Shown here piece after piece: positions 42,340 through 52,198 of a stretch of DNA of 58,663 bases. The notes under the pieces were generated by a model. It did no database searches. It worked only from the letters and a program-made list of their open reading frames with translations, and had not been told where the DNA came from. The DNA lies in NCBI GenBank assembly GCA_051879315.1, contig JBJELW010000075.1, positions 1 to 58,663 of the forward strand. Reading direction: 5' to 3'. The stretch is from Roseburia_C sp051879315 (lineage in GTDB: Bacteria > Bacillota > Clostridia > Lachnospirales > Lachnospiraceae). Every line of letters starts with the position of its first letter. Positions within the stretch are counted from its first letter, which is position 1. Position numbers and translations under genes: made by a program.

Positions 42340-43544
42340 TGAGGAATAAAAGAGCCGTTTATTGTTATCTTATAGTGGTGGTGGTTCTGGTGGCTTTGGT
42401 GGTTTCCGGAGCCATCTTGCTTAAAAGCTATTCCCACAAGACTGCAGAGCAGGCAGAAGAGAATGTATCGGAGATTGAGTTTGTGACGGAAGCGGAGACA
42501 GTCAACGAGAAGGGGGCTGAATCGGCCAGCGAGGTGGAAAACGGAGCTTTCAGTGAAGAGTCTGTCAGTGAAATGGAGACGGAGACGGTGGAAGAAACGG
42601 ATGGGGAAACAGAATTGCTCTTTGTGGGGGATGTGCTGATCTGCGAAGAAACCAGTGAGAAATATTCAGCCAAGGGAATATCCGGTGTGCTGGATGACAG
42701 CCTGGCGGAACTTTTGAACAACGCAGATATCACCATGGCAAACGAAGAGTTTCCGTTCAGTACCAAAGGAGAGCCTATGGAAGATAAGCAGTATACCTTT
42801 GAGGGAGATCCCAAACAGGTGACGGCTCTGCTGGACATGGGCGTGGATGTGGTGTCTCTGGCAAATAACCATACATTAGATTTCGGAGATGAAGCCATGC
42901 TGGAGACCTTTTCGGTTCTGGACGAGGCGGGTATCAGCTATGTGGGAGCCGGTGAGGATTTGGACCGGGCCTGTGAGTTGATTTTGTTGGAACGGAATGG
43001 AAAAACATTTGGCTTCCTTGCGGCTTCCCGGGTAATTCCGGTGACGGATTGGAATATCTTATTTCACACTCCCGGCATGCTGTGTACCTATGATGATACA
43101 CTTTTGCTGGAGCAGATCGAGGCGGCAGATGCACTGTGTGATGTGTTGACGGTGTATGTGCATTGGGGCGTGGAGTACCAGGAATACCCGGAGGATTATC
43201 AAAGAACACTGGCACAGCATTATGTGGATGCCGGAGCAGATTTGATCATCGGTTCCCATCCCCACTGTCTGCAGGGAATCGAGTATGTGGATGGGGTTCC
43301 GGTGTTTTATAGCCTGGGAAATTTTGTCTTCGGAAAATACATGGCAAAGACCATGGCGGTACAGGTGAAGGTAGATGAGGAAAATCAGTTATCCTGCCGT
43401 ATTATCGGAGCATCCACCAACGAATATCACACCCAACAGATGGATCAGACCCAGCAGGAGAATCTGTCGGCATACATTCAGAGTATTTCTTATGGAAATG
43501 TGACGGTTACCGAGGACGGATGGGTCTTGGAAAATAGATATTAG
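42339..43544 (+). CDS. CapA-family (PGA_cap) membrane-anchored metallophosphatase
   Basis: 401 residues: an N-terminal membrane helix (about 8-30), an E/S/T-rich linker (about 35-90) and a CapA/PGA_cap domain (about 92-340). Motifs are LLFVGDVLICEE, MANEEFPFS, SLANNHTLDFG, VYVHWGVEY and GSHPHCLQG. CapA takes part in poly-gamma-glutamate capsule synthesis in bacilli, but without capB/capC here the role is likely different. The ATG overlaps the HAD stop, so the two genes are coupled. Confidence 0.88.
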   Translation: MRNKRAVYCYLIVVVVLVALVVSGAILLKSYSHKTAEQAEENVSEIEFVTEAETVNEKGAESASEVENGAFSEESVSEMETETVEETDGETELLFVGDVLICEETSEKYSAKGISGVLDDSLAELLNNADITMANEEFPFSTKGEPMEDKQYTFEGDPKQVTALLDMGVDVVSLANNHTLDFGDEAMLETFSVLDEAGISYVGAGEDLDRACELILLERNGKTFGFLAASRVIPVTDWNILFHTPGMLCTYDDTLLLEQIEAADALCDVLTVYVHWGVEYQEYPEDYQRTLAQHYVDAGADLIIGSHPHCLQGIEYVDGVPVFYSLGNFVFGKYMAKTMAVQVKVDEENQLSCRIIGASTNEYHTQQMDQTQQENLSAYIQSISYGNVTVTEDGWVLENRY

Positions 43545-43555
43545 TATGATACAAT
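43527..43555 (+). promoter_or_regulatory. promoter for the CHASE2 cyclase operon
   Basis: TTGGAA (43527-43532), 17 bases, TACAAT (43550-43555). The -35 lies inside the last codons of capA. About 50 bases follow before the cyclase start. Confidence 0.45.
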
Positions 43556-43606
43556 CTAACTAAGTATGTCGAATTGTGTCGACAGCGGAACTTGAAGTGG
43601 GGGAAG

Positions 43607-45427
43607 ATGCCGGTGCATAAGAAGGAGATATGTCGAAGGGGAGTCATTGCCACAATACTGGTTGTCATAACCATGCTGCTGAGTTATGGAAATGTCATGA
43701 GCACATGGGACGGTGGAGTATCGGATTCTATCAATCAGGATGGTGGCAATGTAAGCAGAAATATCTATATCATTGGTATCGATGACAAGACTTTACAGGA
43801 ATATGGAAGAATATCTGCCTGGAGCCGTGAACTCTCCGGACAGCTGGTAGAAAAATTAAATGAAAATCCCGATGCCAGACCGGCAGTCATCGGATTCGAT
43901 GTGATTTACAGTGAGGCCTCCGATGAGGAGGGAGATCGGTATTTTGCCGAAGCCTGCAGAGAGGGCGGGAACGTGGTGGCAGCTTCATCTTTTGTGTTTA
44001 AGGAGCAGCCGGAGACAGATGAAAGCGGATATGTGTCCTACAATCCTATTTACGTGGACTATGAGATTTTACCTTATGAGGAACTGCGGGGGAACGTGAA
44101 TATAGGATTTGCAGATACCACAGTGGATCGTGACGGATATGTACGCCAGGCAATGGTTAAGATGGATCGGGAGGGCGAAATCGTATACAGTCTTGCGTTT
44201 CAGATTTATAAGCAGTATCAGGAAGCAATGGGCCTGGAGGTGGAATATCCCACAACCTATGGAAAGGAAAACCTGTTTTATTTTTCTTATACGGGAAAAC
44301 CGGAAAGCTACACCATGATTTCCATGGCGGATGTGCTGGATGGAAAAGTGGACACCCGGATTTTTAAGGATTCCATTGTACTGGTAGGAGCCTATGCAGT
44401 GGGCATGCAGGATTCTTTCAATCCGGCCATCACCCACAACAGTCAGATGTATGGGGTGGAGATCCATGCCAATATCATACAGGCATTTATGGAGGGAGAG
44501 ACTCAGCTTCCGGTGAACCGGTGGCTGTATGCCATTTTTACCGGATTACTCTGTGGCGCTTTTTTTCTGCTGACAGACAAAGGAAAGATCCTATGGTCCA
44601 CCATAGCGCTGGTGGTTTTACTGGCAGGCAATGTGGTTCTGGTGAAAGTGTTGTACGGGTTGGGATATATCGCACCGGTGCTGTTACTGCCGTTGGCGCT
44701 GGTTATTATTTATTTAGCGCAGCTGATTCGTGGATATCTGACAGAATATATGCGGAGAAAACGTGTGGTGGATGCGTTTAAACAGTATGTGGCACCACAG
44801 GTGGTGGACAAGATCAGCAGAGATAAGGATTTTGAACCGGTGCTGGGCGGGGAGAACCGTCATGTAGCAGTGCTGTTTGTGGATATCCGGGGCTTCACCA
44901 CCATGTCTGAGAGCATGGAGCCGGAGCAGGTGGTGGAGATTTTGAATGAATACTTAAGTTTTACCACAAAGTCTATTTTTGATAATGAAGGAACACTGGA
45001 CAAATTTGTGGGGGATGCCACCATGGCGGTGTTTAATGCACCCTTTCCACTGGAGGATTATGTTTTTAAGGCTGTGTGCGCAGCATGGGATATGAAGCAG
45101 GGGGCTGCAGCCATTGAGGAAAAATGTCTCCAGCGGTTTGGAAAAAGCGTGGCATTTGGAATTGGCGTGAATTGCGGAAATGCCGTGGTTGGAAACATCG
45201 GATGCGATTTCCGTATGGACTATACAGCCATCGGTGATACCGTAAATACTGCGTCGCGTTTGGAAAGTAATGCCGGACGGGGACAGATCTTAATCAGCGC
45301 AGATGTGTATGAGGCGGTGAAAGACAGGGTGGACGTAACGCCCATCGGAGAGATCCCCTTAAAGGGAAAGAGCCAGGGTGTGTACGTGTATCAGTTGGAT
45401 GGTGTAAGGAAAGAAATGGAGAAGTGA
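43607..45427 (+). CDS. CHASE2-domain adenylate cyclase
   Basis: 606 residues: a membrane helix (about 13-30), an extracytoplasmic CHASE2 sensor (about 45-310), three closely spaced helices (about 312-390) and a class III cyclase domain (about 415-590). Metal aspartates are D426 in VDIRGFT and D470 in GDATMAVF. K466 and D544 (in IGDTVNTASRLE) match the adenine-selective pair, so cAMP is the likely product. The start at 43607 has GGGGGAAG close by; GTG at 43613 is an alternative. It overlaps the area of the next gene by a few bases only. Confidence 0.9.
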   Translation: MPVHKKEICRRGVIATILVVITMLLSYGNVMSTWDGGVSDSINQDGGNVSRNIYIIGIDDKTLQEYGRISAWSRELSGQLVEKLNENPDARPAVIGFDVIYSEASDEEGDRYFAEACREGGNVVAASSFVFKEQPETDESGYVSYNPIYVDYEILPYEELRGNVNIGFADTTVDRDGYVRQAMVKMDREGEIVYSLAFQIYKQYQEAMGLEVEYPTTYGKENLFYFSYTGKPESYTMISMADVLDGKVDTRIFKDSIVLVGAYAVGMQDSFNPAITHNSQMYGVEIHANIIQAFMEGETQLPVNRWLYAIFTGLLCGAFFLLTDKGKILWSTIALVVLLAGNVVLVKVLYGLGYIAPVLLLPLALVIIYLAQLIRGYLTEYMRRKRVVDAFKQYVAPQVVDKISRDKDFEPVLGGENRHVAVLFVDIRGFTTMSESMEPEQVVEILNEYLSFTTKSIFDNEGTLDKFVGDATMAVFNAPFPLEDYVFKAVCAAWDMKQGAAAIEEKCLQRFGKSVAFGIGVNCGNAVVGNIGCDFRMDYTAIGDTVNTASRLESNAGRGQILISADVYEAVKDRVDVTPIGEIPLKGKSQGVYVYQLDGVRKEMEK

Positions 45428-45429
45428 GA

Positions 45430-46224
45430 ATGGGAAAGGTTTATTTGATTCCGGACCGAAACGGGATAGAACAGTCCATGGAGCTCATTGAGGAATATAA
45501 CGGGGCCTTTGAATTTAATGATTTCTGGAAATCAGATGTGCTGGATGACAGGAGAAAACAGGATGAAATTATCGAGTTCTATGCAAAATACCGCACGGAT
45601 TTTTCCCGGGATACCATGCATGGGGCATTTTTGGATATTACCATCCACAGTGAGGACCGATTGATTCGGGAGGCCTCCGTGCAGAGAGTCCATCAGTCCA
45701 TGGAGATTGCCAAGCGTATGGGATTGCGGGGCGTGGTATTCCACACCGGTCTTCTGGCAGGATTTCGGATCGATAGTTATCTGAAGAACTGGCTGGAGAA
45801 AAACGTGCGTTTTTTCACGGAGTTGGCCAATGAGTACCCCAACCAGCAGATCTGGATGGAAAATATGTTTGACGAGGTGCCTCAGGAGCTGGCGATGCTT
45901 GGTGAGGCTATGAAAGGGGTCAATAATTTCGGGATTTGTCTGGACTATGCCCATGGGGAAGTCACCAAGTGCCCGGGGGAGAAGTGGGTGAGAGAACTGG
46001 CACCCTATATCCGGCACATGCACATCAATGACAATGACCGGCAACGGGATCTGCATCTGCCGGTGGGAGATGGAGTCATCGACTGGCAGGAATACAACCG
46101 CCTGATGAGACAGTATCAGGTGGATGCCGCTGTTCTGGTGGAAGTAAATGGTTATGAAGCACAGAATAAATCATTGGAATATATGAAGAAACATCAGATA
46201 TTCCCTGTTACTACATGGGATTAG
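45430..46224 (+). CDS. TIM-barrel sugar-phosphate isomerase/epimerase-like protein
   Basis: 264 residues of the xylose-isomerase-like/AP-endonuclease-2 superfamily. Metal-binding positions are suggested by GVVFHTGL, WMENMFDEVP, CLDYAHGEVT, HMHINDNDRQRDLHLPVGDG and VLVEVNGYEA. Substrate unknown. The ATG at 45430 follows GGAGAAGTGAG and lies two bases after the cyclase stop; a GTG at 45424 is less well placed. It is sandwiched between second-messenger enzymes, with no obvious reason. Confidence 0.85.
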   Translation: MGKVYLIPDRNGIEQSMELIEEYNGAFEFNDFWKSDVLDDRRKQDEIIEFYAKYRTDFSRDTMHGAFLDITIHSEDRLIREASVQRVHQSMEIAKRMGLRGVVFHTGLLAGFRIDSYLKNWLEKNVRFFTELANEYPNQQIWMENMFDEVPQELAMLGEAMKGVNNFGICLDYAHGEVTKCPGEKWVRELAPYIRHMHINDNDRQRDLHLPVGDGVIDWQEYNRLMRQYQVDAAVLVEVNGYEAQNKSLEYMKKHQIFPVTTWD

Positions 46225-46242
46225 GATAGAAAGGAATCTGAT

Positions 46243-47706
46243 ATGAAACTGAGATATCAGGATTTTAAACGAATACTAAATATAGGAATAAATCTGTGTA
46301 CGGAAAAGGATGTTAATCGACTGTTGGAATCGATTCTGGATAGCAGTATGCAAATCACAAACTGTGATGCCAGCACGCTGTATTTGTACGAGGACAACCA
46401 GCTGGTATTCCGGATCATGAAGACACTGTCCCAGGGAATCAGCCGCGGAATCAATGGGGAACCCATTGAGGATATGCCGCCGGTACCCATGAAGGAAGAA
46501 AATGTGTGTGCCTACACTGCCATCCATCGGGAAATTGTAAATATACCGGATGTGTATGACAGTGACCGGTTTGATTTTTCCGGACCGAAACAGTATGACA
46601 AACTCACCGGATATCGCACCAAGTCCCAGCTGGTCATTCCTTTAGAGAACAATGAGAATGAGCTGATTGGTGTCTTACAGCTCATCAATGCCATGGATGA
46701 GGAGGGGAATGTGATTCCCTTTGATCCGCAGTACGATATCATTATTCGGTCTTTAGGATCTATGACATCCATTGAGCTGGCCAACCTTTCCTATGTGGAG
46801 GAATTAAGGCTGCAGCTTCATTCTTTTGTGGAAGCCTTTGCAGCAGCGGTAGACGAGAGGACACCCTACAATGGCACCCATACCAGAAAAGTGGCGGAGT
46901 ATGTGAGAATCCTGGCAGAACATATTAACAAAAAGCACGAAAAAGGGGAATGCCAAGAGTATTTCGACGAGGAGCGGAAGGAAAAACTGGTGCTTGCGGC
47001 ACTGCTCCATGACATCGGCAAGATGATTGTTCCCCTTACCGTTATGAACCGTGCCACCAGATTAGATCAGGATATGGAAAAGGTGGACAATCGGTTTGAA
47101 CTGCTGGCAGCTTATTATGAGATAGATAAGCTCCGGGGAAGAATTACGGAGGCAGAGTATCAGGAGAAAACAGCGGAGCTTCGGGAAGCTTCAGAGACCA
47201 TTCACCGGATTGATACCATGGGATATTTGGACGATGATAATTATGCATATGTGCAGCACCTGGTCACCCGCAACTATACAAAGGAAGATGGAACGGTGAT
47301 ACCATATCTGTCACAGCGGGAGAGAGAATGCTTAAGTATCCGGAAGGGTACGTTGACTGCTGAGGATAGAAAGCTGATGGAGAGCCATGCGGAGATGACC
47401 GGGAAAATCTTAGACAAGGTGCGATTCCAAAAGAATTACAGCATGGTGCCCAAATGGGCGGCAGAGCATCACGAGTACCTGGATGGCAGCGGATATCCCA
47501 ACCATCGGAAGGGAGACGAGATTGCCCTTGAGACACGGATGATTACCATTGTGGATATCTATGATGCCATGACATCCACGGACCGACCCTACAAGAAACC
47601 CATGCCAAAGGAGAAGGCATTTGCCATTCTGCACAGCATGGCAGAGGAAGGCAAGATCGATTTACAGTTGTTAAACTGGTTTGAGGAAGCACTGAAAGAG
47701 GCATAG
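46243..47706 (+). CDS. GAF-HD-GYP cyclic-di-GMP phosphodiesterase
   Basis: 487 residues. A GAF domain (about 5-175) is followed by an HD-GYP domain (about 190-487) with HDIGK (H256, D257), the HHEYLDGSGYP signature (G417-P419) and DIYDAMTSTDRPYKKP. The catalytic residues are complete, so it should degrade c-di-GMP. There is a long insertion (about 270-370) between the HD and GYP parts, rich in charged helices. It has AGAAAGGAATC as ribosome site and lies 18 bases after the TIM-barrel gene. Confidence 0.92.
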   Translation: MKLRYQDFKRILNIGINLCTEKDVNRLLESILDSSMQITNCDASTLYLYEDNQLVFRIMKTLSQGISRGINGEPIEDMPPVPMKEENVCAYTAIHREIVNIPDVYDSDRFDFSGPKQYDKLTGYRTKSQLVIPLENNENELIGVLQLINAMDEEGNVIPFDPQYDIIIRSLGSMTSIELANLSYVEELRLQLHSFVEAFAAAVDERTPYNGTHTRKVAEYVRILAEHINKKHEKGECQEYFDEERKEKLVLAALLHDIGKMIVPLTVMNRATRLDQDMEKVDNRFELLAAYYEIDKLRGRITEAEYQEKTAELREASETIHRIDTMGYLDDDNYAYVQHLVTRNYTKEDGTVIPYLSQRERECLSIRKGTLTAEDRKLMESHAEMTGKILDKVRFQKNYSMVPKWAAEHHEYLDGSGYPNHRKGDEIALETRMITIVDIYDAMTSTDRPYKKPMPKEKAFAILHSMAEEGKIDLQLLNWFEEALKEA

Positions 47707-47723
47707 GAAAGCGAGGAGAAAAT

Positions 47724-50700
47724 ATGAAGAGAAATGGAAAAAAACACTTAGCGATGCTGCTGGCGGCGGTGCTGACCTTTGCCGCTGTGTGGCAGTGGAT
47801 GCCCGTGGATGTACGGGAAGTAAGGGCGGAGGAAAAAGTATTTAATGGGGTTAATACAGCTGATGAATTGAAGGTGGCATTTAACAGCGCGAATGAAAAC
47901 AATACTGTTACTGTGAGACTGAGTGGAAGTATTTCATTACCTGAAGGAGACCTGGAAAATGGTGCGAAATTTCAACTTACGAGTGGAAATTTGACACTGG
48001 ATTTGAATGGTTGTGACATTGATGCGTCCGGTCTTACAAGCACGAATCCTATATTTTCATGTTCCGGCGGAACATTGACGATTGAAGATAGTGTTGGGAA
48101 CGGTTACATTCAGGGCGCAAACGGTGGTGTCTGTGTGAAGGCAACAGGTGGAACACTTAACATTGAGGGCGGAACCTTTAAGACGGCTAAAGACGGAGGG
48201 GACAATGACTGTGCCCTCATGATGAACGATGGTAACCCGAACGTCACCATTTCCGGAGGAAACTTTGAAAGTGCGCACAGCGCCATCTGGGTAATGAGTT
48301 CGGTAAAAAGCGGAAGTAGCCTGAATATCTCTGGTGGAACCTTTACGGCAGAAGAGAACGGCAGTTATGCTTATGTATGTTCTGTGGATGGTGTATGTAA
48401 CGTAAATATCAGCGGTGGAACCTTTAATCTGAACCCGGCAGATGGAAAGGAAAGAGTAGGAAGTTCCTTGGTGCTGGGGCTTAATGCGACGGATGATATG
48501 GTGAACATAACCGGAGGAACCTTCCACGGCAGAATTGCGAGAGCAATATCTAGCACTGCACAGGCGAATTATGAAGTTTTTTATGGTAATGGAAGCACCG
48601 GAGGGATTATAGGCAAGAGCAGTGTGCTGACGAATAACACCTTTTATCTGGAATATCCAGATTACAACATGTATTTTACCCAGCATGAGGTAGAGGTGGT
48701 GCCGGGATCTTTGGTGGAATTTGATACCAGACGGTCTGAGATAGAGACGTACACGGATAATGAATCAGCACTGGCAGATACAGCGGATTACTATTCCATG
48801 GACCCGATTTCCGTGACAGAAGATGGAAAAAGTGTTTACGCCAACACAAACAGCCATGTCCTCCCCACAGTGGATACAAACCGGATTACGGATGGAAACA
48901 CCTATACATTTTCCGGCTGGTATGACGAGAAAGGGATCGCCTATGCCACCCTGCAGGATTTTATAGCTAAAGGGTATATGGCAGGAGCCGGTAAAAGAGT
49001 CACGTTATCCGCCGGATGGAAGGCTCAGGTCGGTGATGAAAAGGGACTGATAAGTGCATTGAATAAACCTTTAGCGGTAGGGGAAATTGAACTGATAAAG
49101 GATATCGACCTGTCTGAAACTATTGGTGAGGATGGTGGGATTTTGGAGGTACCGGTCAATCGAAACATGGATCTGGGTGGACACACCATCCGCAGTACAG
49201 CCGATACCCCGACCGATACCACGGCCCTGGTATTAAGCAACCTATGGAATATTAAAAACGGAGCCATTAACAGTAGCAATCAGCCTTGTTTGGAGATAGG
49301 TGGAAGTGCTACCATAGAGAATCTGAATTGTTTGGCGGAAAATGCTTCCTATGCGGTACGATTTAATTCTAGTTCAGGTTCTGACACTGTTTCATCGGAA
49401 AATCGAATTATCTCGGGAGTTTTTGAGGCGACAGGTACAGAGGGACACGCATTGTGCTATGTAAATGCGTCTTCAGAGGATATTACCAACCTGTTTGGAG
49501 ATTCCTACGCCAGCAGTACTGCAACTGTCACAGGTGATGATGCAATATTATTCCTCAGTGCATCCAGACTCATTGTTTCCCAGAGTCCCATCACCTACAT
49601 CGGAAATGGCGCAGATCTGGATCTGGGTTCCCATGTTTACGGGGAGAGCGTTCCGGTGTCCACACAGATCATCAGCAATGAGGCGTATGTGGGAGATATT
49701 GTGATTACCGGTGTGTCTGTGGACAATCCCGTATTTACGGTGACCGGAGAAGGGGAACCGAAATACTTACGGGGAGGCGCCAGTCAGACAGAGAGCAGTT
49801 ACACTTATACGGTGGGAGTGGCAGAGAATACAGATGCAGGAAGCTATACGGGAACAGCTACCATCACCTATACGAAAATGGATGGCAGCACCGGAACCTA
49901 CACCCAGAAACTGGCAGTGACCATTACACCTAAGCAGCTTACCATAGCAGAACCCACTGTCACCAAGGAAAAAGTGTATGATGGTACCGCCACAGCACAG
50001 GTGACGGCTGGTGCTTTAGAAGGAGTGGTAACCGGAGATGAGGTTACCGTGTCGGCAGAGGCTGCCTATGACAATGCAGATGCGGGTACCGGCAAAAAGA
50101 TTACGGTGAAGTACACATTAGTCGGGGCAGACCAGGGAAATTATCTGGCACCAGTCAATACAGAGATTACAGATGGTCAGATCAATAAGGCAACGGGAAC
50201 CGGGAGCGTATCCATGGCAGACTACCATGTGGGTGAGACTGCAAGTTCCGCGGTGGTTTCCTCCCAGACAAATGGAACCACCGGGGTGACTTGCTATTAC
50301 AAGCAGAAGGGAGCCGCTGATGATACCTATACCACGGCAGTACCTACGGCAGAGGGAAGCTACACCGTAAAGGCAGTGTTTGCGGAGACTACCAATTATC
50401 TGGTGGTGGAGGCAGAAGCTGATTTTGCAGTTTCCTACATTGCCACACCGGAAACGCCGTACACCTTATCCGGAACTGCAGGTAAGAATGGATGGTATAC
50501 TTCTGCGGTTACGATTGTTCCGCCGGAGGGATATACCATTGCCACCGATGTGAACGGAACCTATGGAGCTTCCTATACGGTGTCCGCTACCGCGGAGCCG
50601 GTGATTTATTTGAAGGATGGGAACGGTGCAGTGACCAAAGCAATCCAGGTGGAGAAGATTTGGATTGATGACAAGGCACCGGTGATTACCGGTGTGGAAA

Positions 50701-51056
50701 ATGGTGTGAATTACCATGATGGAAACCGCACCGCACATATAACGGATGAGAATTTAAAGAGTGTTACACTAAACGGCGTGAATATTTTGTTTGAGGGAAC
50801 CACAGCCAGTATCCTGATGAAATCTTCCACCAAGGAATATGTGCTGGTGGCAGAGGATGATGCAGGAAATACCGTTACTTACAAATTTCATGTGGAGAAG
50901 TCCATCAGTACCGAAGGAGTCAGCCAGCTGTCCAAAGGAGAGCCGTATAAGCTGGGCAGCGGTTCCTGGAAAGTGAAGGGCGACAGTACGGTTTATAATG
51001 GAAATGTGACATTCTATGTTTCCAGTGACGGGGAGTATGAGTTCCAGAAGCAGTAA
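47724..51056 (+). CDS. secreted beta-helix/YDG repeat surface protein
   Basis: 1110 residues. The signal peptide is visible (MKRNGKKHLAMLLAAVLTFAAV, cleavage near 35). Residues about 40-290 form a beta-helix pattern with recurring GGTF (SGGTFTAEE, SGGTFNLNP, TGGTFHGRI). A segment near 380-430 has the TFSGWYDEKG of InlB-type repeats. Another beta-rich region follows, then a YDG/MBG-like domain (about 735-820, with KEKVYDGTAT) and Ig-like domains to the end, which is EYEFQKQ. No LPxTG or membrane anchor. Function unknown; possibly an adhesin or matrix protein. It lies 17 bases after the HD-GYP gene, so its expression is tied to c-di-GMP signalling genes. Confidence 0.8.
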   Translation: MKRNGKKHLAMLLAAVLTFAAVWQWMPVDVREVRAEEKVFNGVNTADELKVAFNSANENNTVTVRLSGSISLPEGDLENGAKFQLTSGNLTLDLNGCDIDASGLTSTNPIFSCSGGTLTIEDSVGNGYIQGANGGVCVKATGGTLNIEGGTFKTAKDGGDNDCALMMNDGNPNVTISGGNFESAHSAIWVMSSVKSGSSLNISGGTFTAEENGSYAYVCSVDGVCNVNISGGTFNLNPADGKERVGSSLVLGLNATDDMVNITGGTFHGRIARAISSTAQANYEVFYGNGSTGGIIGKSSVLTNNTFYLEYPDYNMYFTQHEVEVVPGSLVEFDTRRSEIETYTDNESALADTADYYSMDPISVTEDGKSVYANTNSHVLPTVDTNRITDGNTYTFSGWYDEKGIAYATLQDFIAKGYMAGAGKRVTLSAGWKAQVGDEKGLISALNKPLAVGEIELIKDIDLSETIGEDGGILEVPVNRNMDLGGHTIRSTADTPTDTTALVLSNLWNIKNGAINSSNQPCLEIGGSATIENLNCLAENASYAVRFNSSSGSDTVSSENRIISGVFEATGTEGHALCYVNASSEDITNLFGDSYASSTATVTGDDAILFLSASRLIVSQSPITYIGNGADLDLGSHVYGESVPVSTQIISNEAYVGDIVITGVSVDNPVFTVTGEGEPKYLRGGASQTESSYTYTVGVAENTDAGSYTGTATITYTKMDGSTGTYTQKLAVTITPKQLTIAEPTVTKEKVYDGTATAQVTAGALEGVVTGDEVTVSAEAAYDNADAGTGKKITVKYTLVGADQGNYLAPVNTEITDGQINKATGTGSVSMADYHVGETASSAVVSSQTNGTTGVTCYYKQKGAADDTYTTAVPTAEGSYTVKAVFAETTNYLVVEAEADFAVSYIATPETPYTLSGTAGKNGWYTSAVTIVPPEGYTIATDVNGTYGASYTVSATAEPVIYLKDGNGAVTKAIQVEKIWIDDKAPVITGVENGVNYHDGNRTAHITDENLKSVTLNGVNILFEGTTASILMKSSTKEYVLVAEDDAGNTVTYKFHVEKSISTEGVSQLSKGEPYKLGSGSWKVKGDSTVYNGNVTFYVSSDGEYEFQKQ

Positions 51057-51102
51057 TCTTTAGAAACTGGGAAATGCATACAGCGGAGAAACGGAGATTG
51101 AA

Positions 51103-52134
51103 ATGGAAAAGAAGAAAATTTCGGGAAAAGTAATCGGAGTGGCAGCAGTTGCCGCGGTGGCAGTTTGTGCCATCGTTGTCTTTCTGGTGTTACATTTTAC
51201 AAAAAAGGACAATACCTACCGTTCCATACAGATCTATGAGCTGAACGGAACCACCACCATTGAGCGGGAGGGAATTGGCGAAATAGATGCTGTGAAGAAT
51301 CTGTACTTAGAGTCCGGAGATCGGGTAATTGTGGGTGCTGACAGCACGGTACGTCTGAAACTGGATGATGATAAGTATATTCTGGTGGAGGAGAATTCCA
51401 TTCTCACCATTGTGGCGGAAGGAACTGCCACAGATTCCAAAACATCCATTCAACTGGAGCAGGGAGCCATTACCAACGAGATCCAGAATAAATTAAATGA
51501 TAATTCAACTTACAATATCACCACGCCCAACTCCGTCATGGCAGTCCGTGGAACCATTTTCCGTGTGGAAGTGTATTTTGATGAAAATGGGGAAGTATAT
51601 ACCAAGGTATCTACCTATGAGGGCACCGTGGCCAGCAGTCTGATTCTTCCGGATGGAACAAGGCAGGAGGAAATCCTTCTGGTGGTGGGTGGAAAAGAGA
51701 CCATCATCCACATGAATGAGGAAATCACCGAGTATCTGATGGAGCTGGAAGATATTGATTACAGTCAGACTCCGCTGGAGGTATTGGAGTTTTTGAAGGA
51801 AATCGTGGAGAACGGAACGGAACTGCCGGGAATCACATTAGATCATTTGGAACAGTTAATTCAGGAATTGAGTCAGGAGGAACCGGAGACAGAGACGGAG
51901 ACAGAATCAGAGTCTGAGACGGAGACTGAGACCAAAGCCGAGACGGAACCGGAGTCGGAACAGCAGAAAAACTATACGGTGACCTTTTCTTATAATGGCA
52001 CAGTATTTGGACAGCAGACCGTGAAGGAAGGCGGAAAAGCCACCGTGCCCACATTGGCACCGGCGGAGACCGGAGCATGGGATTTTGATTTCTCCCAGGA
52101 AATTACCGGTGATGTAACCATAGAGTGGAAGTAG
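51103..52134 (+). CDS. membrane-anchored FecR-domain protein with InlB-type C-terminus
   Basis: 343 residues: an N-terminal helix (about 8-33) and an extracytoplasmic FecR domain (about 50-215) with NLYLESGDRVIVGADSTV, LEQGAITNEI and TPNSVMAVRGTIFRVEV. Next a helical linker (about 215-262), a Glu/Thr repeat (about 262-288), and a terminal beta domain (YTVTFSYNGTVFGQQTV to VTIEWK) like a short InlB repeat. Classical FecR regulates iron-siderophore sigma factors, but this arrangement resembles the FecR proteins that accompany CHASE2 cyclases. It may bind the secreted protein upstream or the cell wall. Confidence 0.85.
   Translation: MEKKKISGKVIGVAAVAAVAVCAIVVFLVLHFTKKDNTYRSIQIYELNGTTTIEREGIGEIDAVKNLYLESGDRVIVGADSTVRLKLDDDKYILVEENSILTIVAEGTATDSKTSIQLEQGAITNEIQNKLNDNSTYNITTPNSVMAVRGTIFRVEVYFDENGEVYTKVSTYEGTVASSLILPDGTRQEEILLVVGGKETIIHMNEEITEYLMELEDIDYSQTPLEVLEFLKEIVENGTELPGITLDHLEQLIQELSQEEPETETETESESETETETKAETEPESEQQKNYTVTFSYNGTVFGQQTVKEGGKATVPTLAPAETGAWDFDFSQEITGDVTIEWK
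51882..51960 (+). repeat. Glu-Thr coding low-complexity repeat
   Basis: Imperfect hexamer repeats of the type GAGACG/GAGACA encode alternating Glu and Thr/Ser (TETETESESETETET and so on). It is a flexible linker between the FecR part and the C-terminal domain, and a site where length variation is likely. Confidence 0.8.
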
Positions 52135-52198
52135 TGTATTCGGAAACATGACAGACCTTCAGGCATACAATAGATTGATGCGTTAAGGTCGGTGTAGT

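Noticed and set aside
51103..52134. FecR as partner of an ECF sigma factor for iron uptake
   Set aside because: No sigma factor or TonB receptor is present, and the organism is Gram-positive; the CHASE2 context fits better.
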